16,335 nucleotides of DNA from Betaproteobacteria bacterium (GTDB taxonomy: Bacteria > Pseudomonadota > Gammaproteobacteria > Burkholderiales > SG8-41): positions 1-16,335 of the forward strand of contig JAQGNC010000186.1 of assembly GCA_028292065.1 (NCBI GenBank), given 5' to 3'. This document shows positions 12,252 to 16,335 of this stretch, one piece after another; positions within the stretch are counted from its first letter, which is position 1; every line of letters starts with the position of its first letter. Below the pieces are notes generated by a model. That model searched no databases. It had not been told where the DNA came from and was given only the letters and a program-made list of their open reading frames with translations. The position numbers were made by a program, and so were the translations under genes.

Positions 12252-13163
12252 TCACAGCGCCGCCCCGACCTCGGTCACCAGCGACCGGAACCACTTGTGC
12301 AGCGCGCTGCGGTGCGTGCGGTCGTGCCAGAAAAGGCGCACCGACAGGCGCGGCAGCGTGATGGGACACTCGAGCTTCCTGATCGGGATTCGCTTCAACA
12401 GCGGTTCGACGAGGCGCTCAGGCACCGTTGCGATGAGGTTGGTGCGCGCGACGATGTGCGGCACCGCGAGGTAATCGTGTGAAGCGATCGCGATGCGCAG
12501 CTCGCGGCCGTGGGCGGCGACCGCGCGATCGACGTATTCGGCGGAGCTCATCGGCTGGCGTATCACCGTGCGCGCGTGGGGCAGCGCGCAGAACTGCTCC
12601 AGCGTGAGCTCCCGTTTCACCTGCGGATGGTTCGTCCGCACCACGCACACGAAGCGATCCTCGAAGAGATTGCTGAAGCGCAGCTTCTCCGGCGGCGCTT
12701 CGACCCAGCCGATGCGAAAGTCGATCTCGCCGCGCTCGAGGCGCTCGTTCGCGACCTCGCGGTTCGGCGCACGCGTCTCGAGCTGGATACCCGGTGCGAC
12801 TTTCTCGAGCCGCCGCACGATGTGCGGTATCAGCACCGACTCGACGTAGCCGGTCGTGGTCACCGTCAGCCTGGCGCGCGTGGTCTGCGGATCGAAGTGC
12901 GTCGAAGGCGACATGATCGTCTCGATCGTCGCGAGGGCCTTGCGCACCGGGTCGATGAGCTCGAGCGCTTTGGGCGTCGGCGTGATGCCCGCGCGCGTGC
13001 GCAGGAAAAGCTCGTCCGAGAACTTGGTCCGCAGCCGCGCGAGCGCGTTGCTCATCGCCGGCTGCGTCATGCTCATCGTCTGCGCCGCTTTCGAGACGCT
13101 GCCGCATGCCGCGAGCGCCTCGAAGCACATCAGCAGGTGCAGGTCGTGTTTGCGGATATTCAT
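12252..13163 (-). CDS. LysR family transcriptional regulator (NodD/NahR-like group)
   Basis: This 303-residue protein has an N-terminal winged HTH (about 6-65), with KAAQTMSMTQPAMSNALARL as helices 2-3, and a C-terminal periplasmic-binding-like effector domain (about 90-300). The opening RKHDLHLLMCFEAL is typical of the NodD/NahR/LinR-like subgroup. Such regulators usually activate a divergent catabolic operon when an aromatic or carboxylate ligand binds. Met at 13163 is preferred over the frame start at 13211 because it gives the family's usual N-terminus. The Shine-Dalgarno is weak (AGAGAA). It is divergent from the cupin gene, with 92 bp between them, and probably controls that operon. Confidence 0.9.
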   Translation of the reverse strand: MNIRKHDLHLLMCFEALAACGSVSKAAQTMSMTQPAMSNALARLRTKFSDELFLRTRAGITPTPKALELIDPVRKALATIETIMSPSTHFDPQTTRARLTVTTTGYVESVLIPHIVRRLEKVAPGIQLETRAPNREVANERLERGEIDFRIGWVEAPPEKLRFSNLFEDRFVCVVRTNHPQVKRELTLEQFCALPHARTVIRQPMSSAEYVDRAVAAHGRELRIAIASHDYLAVPHIVARTNLIATVPERLVEPLLKRIPIRKLECPITLPRLSVRLFWHDRTHRSALHKWFRSLVTEVGAAL

Positions 13164-13194
13164 TTCTCTGATAATACATATAAAGACCCGATGA

Positions 13195-13223
13195 TAGACA
13201 CGGCCCGGCACGGTGTATACGAT
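13195..13223 (+). promoter_or_regulatory. Sigma70-type promoter for the cupin-hydrolase-Bug operon
   Basis: TAGACA (13195-13200) matches the -35 consensus at 5 of 6 bases. TACGAT (13218-13223) matches the -10 at 4 of 6 bases, with a 17-bp spacer. It sits 32 bp upstream of the cupin GTG in the LysR-cupin divergent region, where a LysR protein would be expected to act. No single LysR box could be assigned with confidence. Confidence 0.45.
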
Positions 13224-13255
13224 CGCAGGCCTTTCCCAGACTCGAGGAGCCCCGC

Positions 13256-13855
13256 GTGAAAACGACGACGCCGACCCAGGAACAGATGAAACCCTGCATC
13301 GCGCGCTTCAAGGAGTTGAAGCCCCGCGGCGCGCATTTCCAGGACAAGCTCGGCATTCCTTTCGAGGTGATCCGGCTCATCAACCCGAAAGCGAACTATG
13401 TCGTCATGGCGCCCGAAGCGATGCCCGGGCACCTGTCGCCGAACCCCGCAGTGAGCGGCGGCGACAAAGGCGTTTTTCGCATCGGCATCGCCGAATGCTC
13501 GCCCGGCGACGGCCCGGCGAGACACGTGCACTGGAAAACGCACGAGACTTTCATGGCGCTCTCCGGCAAATGGGAGCTGCAGTGGGGCGATAAAGGCGAG
13601 GAGAGCGTCGTGCTCGAACCGTTCGACCTCTTCGCGATGCCTCCCGGCGTGACCCGCCGCTTCGTCAACATCTCCGACAAGGACGCCCACCTGCTCGTGA
13701 TCATCCAGGGCCAGCCCGACGAGTTCGACGACGTCGGCCTGTCGCCGGAATGGGGCCAGCGCATCGTGGACAAGCACGGCCAGGAGATGCTCGAGAAGCT
13801 GATCGGCCACGGCTGGCGCTTCTCGCTCGAAAAAGCCGACGACGCGACCAAGTAG
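13256..13855 (+). CDS. Cupin domain-containing protein
   Basis: This 199-residue protein has one cupin barrel at about residues 72-152. Motif 1 is PARHVHWKTHETFMALSG, with probable metal ligands His90, His92 and Glu97 (His96 also near). Motif 2 is MPPGVTRRFVN, where the usual His ligand is Arg134 while the Pro, Gly and Asn138 are kept. It could be a metal-dependent dioxygenase, isomerase or sugar/acid-binding protein; the substrate is unknown. GTG 13256 is supported by GAGGAG at 13244-13249, six bases upstream. It is the first gene of an operon with the hydrolase only six bases downstream. Confidence 0.85.
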   Translation: MKTTTPTQEQMKPCIARFKELKPRGAHFQDKLGIPFEVIRLINPKANYVVMAPEAMPGHLSPNPAVSGGDKGVFRIGIAECSPGDGPARHVHWKTHETFMALSGKWELQWGDKGEESVVLEPFDLFAMPPGVTRRFVNISDKDAHLLVIIQGQPDEFDDVGLSPEWGQRIVDKHGQEMLEKLIGHGWRFSLEKADDATK

Positions 13856-13861
13856 ACGACC

Positions 13862-14776
13862 GTGAGCGCCGAACCCGTTTTCGATCCCGCGTTTGCAGAA
13901 GCCGTCGCGCAGCTCAAAGCCGCCGGCGTGGAATCCGCCGATCCGCTGAAGCACTCGCTGCACGACGCGCGCGTGATCCAGGACCGCTACTTCGCTTTTC
14001 TCGCGCAGGACCCGCCCGCGGTCGACGACACCCGGGACCTCGAGATCGCCGGCCCCGCGGGCGCAGTACGCATGCGCATGTACTACCCGACGCGGGAGCG
14101 GAACACGCCGGTCGCGCTGTTCGTGCGCGGCGCGGGCTGGTGGGCGGGCAGCCTCGATTCGCACGACCGCACGATGCGCCTGTGCGCGCTGAAGACCGGT
14201 TTCGCGATCTGCGGCGTCGATTATCATCGCTCGCCCGAAGCGAAGTTTCCGGCACAGCTCGAAGAAGTGCTCGCGGCGGTGCAGTGGCTCACCGCGAACG
14301 GCGCGAGCGTTCAGGTCGATGCGCAGCGCATGCTGCTCTGGGGCGAGTCGGCGGGTGCGAGCCTGAGCGTGCTCGCCGCGGCGAAGCTCGGCGCCGACAG
14401 TACGTTCCTCAAAGGCCTGCTGCTGTTCTACGGCAACTTCGAAGGCCCGACAGAAGCGACTCGCGCGTATTCGAAATGGGTGTGGACGCAATATCTCGGC
14501 GGCGACTGGCAGAATCCGAACCCCGCCGCGATCCCGCTGAAAGCCGACGTCTCGAAGTTCCCGCCGACGTGGCTCGGCGTGGGCGATCTCGACCCGCTGT
14601 TGAAGGACACGATCGGTCTCGCCGACAAGCTCGCGGCCGCCGGCGTGCCGCACGAAGTGAAGCGCTATCCCGGGCTCCCTCATGCATTCGTCACCATGAA
14701 CCGCGTGTTCACCGGCGCCGAGCCCGCGATCGAAGACGCGGCTCGGGCGGGACGCCGCATGGTGGGCCTCGCGTGA
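13862..14776 (+). CDS. Alpha/beta hydrolase of the HSL (GDXG) type
   Basis: This 304-residue cytoplasmic hydrolase is predicted to cleave an ester or lactone. The nucleophile is Ser163 in GESAG, the acid is Asp244 in GDLDPLLKD, and the base is His274 in LPHAF. The family's oxyanion-hole motif H-G-G-G is replaced by R-G-A-G (89-92) in FVRGAGWWAGS, while the following W-x-x-G-S is kept. The GTG at 13862 lies six bases after the cupin stop and has no good ribosome site of its own, implying translational coupling. The substrate is unknown but is probably linked to the compound taken up by the Bug protein downstream. Confidence 0.85.
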   Translation: MSAEPVFDPAFAEAVAQLKAAGVESADPLKHSLHDARVIQDRYFAFLAQDPPAVDDTRDLEIAGPAGAVRMRMYYPTRERNTPVALFVRGAGWWAGSLDSHDRTMRLCALKTGFAICGVDYHRSPEAKFPAQLEEVLAAVQWLTANGASVQVDAQRMLLWGESAGASLSVLAAAKLGADSTFLKGLLLFYGNFEGPTEATRAYSKWVWTQYLGGDWQNPNPAAIPLKADVSKFPPTWLGVGDLDPLLKDTIGLADKLAAAGVPHEVKRYPGLPHAFVTMNRVFTGAEPAIEDAARAGRRMVGLA

Positions 14777-14788
14777 AGCTGTCGTAGC

Positions 14789-14806
14789 GCAGGCGCCCCC
14801 GCCTGC
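14789..14806. terminator. Stem-loop 1 between the hydrolase and Bug genes
   Basis: GCAGGCG (14789-14795) and CGCCTGC (14800-14806) form a perfect 7-bp stem with a CCCC loop. No U tract follows, so it is not a classical terminator. An mRNA-stabilising or processing role in the operon is possible, and it may be a short dispersed repeat. Confidence 0.35.
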
Positions 14807-14812
14807 AGCATC

Positions 14813-14832
14813 GGGTGCGCGCGAGCGCACCC
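14813..14832. repeat. Stem-loop 2 (GCGA tetraloop) between the hydrolase and Bug genes
   Basis: GGGTGCGC (14813-14820) and GCGCACCC (14825-14832) form a perfect 8-bp stem capped by GCGA, a GNRA tetraloop. It starts six bases after stem-loop 1. Tandem stable hairpins in the 88-bp gap could adjust expression of the Bug gene relative to the enzymes upstream. Confidence 0.45.
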
Positions 14833-14864
14833 ATGGAAGATATGAAGTGATCGAGGTGTTTCAG

Positions 14865-15836
14865 ATGAATCGTGTTTCCGTTGTCGCAACCGCCGTCGTG
14901 GCTGCGCTCTTCAGCAGCGCACCCGCAGCCCAGACCTATCCGATCCGGCCGATACGCCTGATCGTGCCTTTCCCTGCGAGCGGCACGACCGACGCGATCG
15001 CCCGCGCGGCCGCCGAGCAGGTCGGCGCCCAGCTCGGCGTGCAGGTGGTCGTCGACAACCGCGCCGGCGCCAACGGCATCCTCGGCATGGAAGCCGCGGC
15101 GAAGGCGAACCCCGACGGTTACACCCTGATGCACACCTCGCCGTCGTTCGTGATCAACCCGAGCATCTACAAAAAGCTGCCTTATGACGTGGTGAAGGAT
15201 TACGAGCCGATCACCAAGATCGTGCAGGGCACGGGTTACCTGCTCCTCGTCAACCCGTCGAGCCCGGTCAGGACGGTCAAAGACCTGGTGGCGCTCGGCA
15301 GGAACAAGGATCAGCCGGTGTCCTACGGCTCGGCGGGCGTCGGTAACACCACGCATCTGGCTGCCGCGCTGCTCGGGCTTGAAGCGGGCATGAACGTGCT
15401 GCACGTGCCGTACAAGGGATTGTCGCCTTCAGTCACCGCGGTGCTGGGCAACGAGGTGCAGTTCATGTTCGCGCCGCCGCCGGTGGTGGTCGGGCATATC
15501 CAGTCCGGGAAGCTGCGCACCCTCGGCTTCTCCGGCCCCTCGCGGCTGCCGACGCTGCCCGACGTCCCGACGATCGCCGAAGCAGGCGTGCGCGATTTCG
15601 TCGTGATCGGCGGATGGTTCGGCTGGTTCGCGCCGGCGAAGACGCCCGATGCGATCGTCAACCGGCTGCACGGCGCGATCGACAAGGGGATGCAGGTCCA
15701 GAAGGTGAAGGATTTCGCGCGCGCCGGCGGTTTCGAGCCCGACGTGATGTCGCGTACCGACTTCCGCAGGTTCGTCGCCGCCGAAACGAAGAAATACGAG
15801 CGTATGGTAAAGGCTGCGAAAATCGACCCGCAGTAG
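14865..15836 (+). CDS. Bug/TctC family tripartite tricarboxylate transporter substrate-binding protein
   Basis: This 323-residue protein has a signal peptide (MNRVSVVATAVVAALFSS, cleavage near APA-AQ) and the usual Bug start YPIRPIRLIVPFPASGTTD. Further family segments are VVVDNRAGANGILG, NPDGYTL, the YGSAGVGNTTHLAAALL ligand loop, HVPYKG and LPTLPDVPTIAEAG. It captures a small carboxylate or related solute in the periplasm. No TctA/TctB membrane genes are in view, as is common for orphan Bug genes. ATG 14865 is chosen because CGAGGTG (14852-14858) precedes it at good spacing and the signal peptide begins there; a GTG at 14847 is the longer alternative. It lies 51 bp upstream of the ThDP enzyme. 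Confidence 0.92.
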   Translation: MNRVSVVATAVVAALFSSAPAAQTYPIRPIRLIVPFPASGTTDAIARAAAEQVGAQLGVQVVVDNRAGANGILGMEAAAKANPDGYTLMHTSPSFVINPSIYKKLPYDVVKDYEPITKIVQGTGYLLLVNPSSPVRTVKDLVALGRNKDQPVSYGSAGVGNTTHLAAALLGLEAGMNVLHVPYKGLSPSVTAVLGNEVQFMFAPPPVVVGHIQSGKLRTLGFSGPSRLPTLPDVPTIAEAGVRDFVVIGGWFGWFAPAKTPDAIVNRLHGAIDKGMQVQKVKDFARAGGFEPDVMSRTDFRRFVAAETKKYERMVKAAKIDPQ

Positions 15837-15887
15837 TTCTTCTCCAGCGCCACACATCGCCGCTTCAACGACCCGGACGGAGCCCTC

Positions 15888-16335
15888 ATGAACACACTCG
15901 CCGACACGGCGCCGCAGCACAGGCTCGCCAATCCCTGCGGCGCCCATCTGGTCGCGCGCGCCTTGAAGCGACACGGGGTCGAAGTGATGTTCGGGCAGAG
16001 CCTGCCTTCGGCGCTCTATCTCGTCACACCCGAATTCGGGATTCGCCAGTTCGCCTATCGCACCGAGAACGCGGGCGGCGCGATGGCCGACGGCTACGCC
16101 CGCGCGACGAACAAAGTCGCGGTGGTCACCGCGCAGAACGGACCTGCTGCGGCGCTGCTCGTCGGGCCGCTGGCCGAAGCGCTGAAAGCGTCGGTTCCCA
16201 TCGTCGCGATCGTCCAGGACGTGCGGCGCACCCAGACCGACAAGAACGCTTTCCAGGATCTCGATCACCTCGACATCTTCCGCGGCTGCGCGAAGTGGGT
16301 GCGCCGTGTGACCGAAGTGAGCCGCATCGAAGACT
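15888..16335 (+). CDS. Thiamine diphosphate-dependent enzyme, acetolactate-synthase-like, N-terminal part
   Basis: The window holds 149 complete codons of a protein that continues past the edge. The N-terminal pyrimidine-binding domain is clear: GAHLVARALKRHGVEVMFGQ, catalytic Glu60 in YRTENAGGAMADGYAR, then VAVVTAQNGPAAALLVGPLA and the VPIVAIVQDV strand. This is the pattern of acetolactate synthase, benzoylformate decarboxylase, oxalyl-CoA decarboxylase and relatives, so a 2-oxo acid or acyl-CoA substrate is likely; the exact one cannot be told without the C-terminal half. ATG 15888 has GGAG at 15879-15882. It is probably co-transcribed with the Bug gene. Confidence 0.88.
   Translation, partial: MNTLADTAPQHRLANPCGAHLVARALKRHGVEVMFGQSLPSALYLVTPEFGIRQFAYRTENAGGAMADGYARATNKVAVVTAQNGPAAALLVGPLAEALKASVPIVAIVQDVRRTQTDKNAFQDLDHLDIFRGCAKWVRRVTEVSRIED

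Noticed and set aside
13160..14830. Long minus-strand frame of 556 codons opposite the cupin and hydrolase genes
   Set aside because: It is antisense to two well-recognised genes and has low-complexity Arg/Ala/Val/His-rich translation, as expected from the GC3 bias of the true strand.

Overview
The window is about 16.3 kb of GC-rich DNA, roughly two thirds G+C by eye with strong G/C preference at third codon positions. It reads like a betaproteobacterial chromosome, probably Burkholderiales or a relative. The reasons are two Bug/TctC-type periplasmic binding proteins, betaproteobacterial-looking ParE and ParC, TAnAAT-type -10 boxes and a NodD/NahR-type LysR regulator. No tRNA, rRNA, phage, transposase or CRISPR array was recognised.

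Layout. (1) 1-3007: the last 35 codons of a Bug protein; a minus-strand MOSC protein; a Crp/Fnr regulator; two minus-strand single-domain LuxR-type HTH proteins in tandem; and a possible small membrane protein. (2) 3207-7719: parE and parC, the two subunits of topoisomerase IV, separated by a hairpin-type dispersed repeat. (3) 7857-10602: a second Crp/Fnr paralogue, then a 575-residue gene interrupted by an in-frame TGA at codon 98, then a possible small ORF. (4) 10608-12232: a small exported protein on the minus strand, two more copies of the dispersed repeat, and a transglutaminase-like protein. (5) 12252-16335: a LysR regulator divergent from a cupin, an HSL-like alpha/beta hydrolase, a Bug solute-binding protein and a ThDP-dependent enzyme cut by the window edge. 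Region 5 looks like an uptake and catabolism cluster for an unidentified carboxylate.

The most notable item is at 8684-10411. A single reading frame continues through TGA at 8975. The residues around it resemble the UGSC family of (seleno)proteins, here with the motif U-G-A-C followed by a further Cys. The bases just after the TGA can form a stem-loop of bacterial SECIS type, and codon usage there departs sharply from the GC3-rich rest of the gene. I read this as a selenocysteine-containing redox protein rather than two genes or a pseudogene. Its substrate is unknown and no selA, selB, selC or selD gene is in the window.

The second structural signal is the dispersed repeat. Three copies (5182-5310, 11007-11105, 11111-11232) have imperfect inverted-repeat arms of about 37 bp. 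Two carry an identical 23-nt internal insertion that the third lacks cleanly, giving an occupied-site and empty-site comparison within one window.
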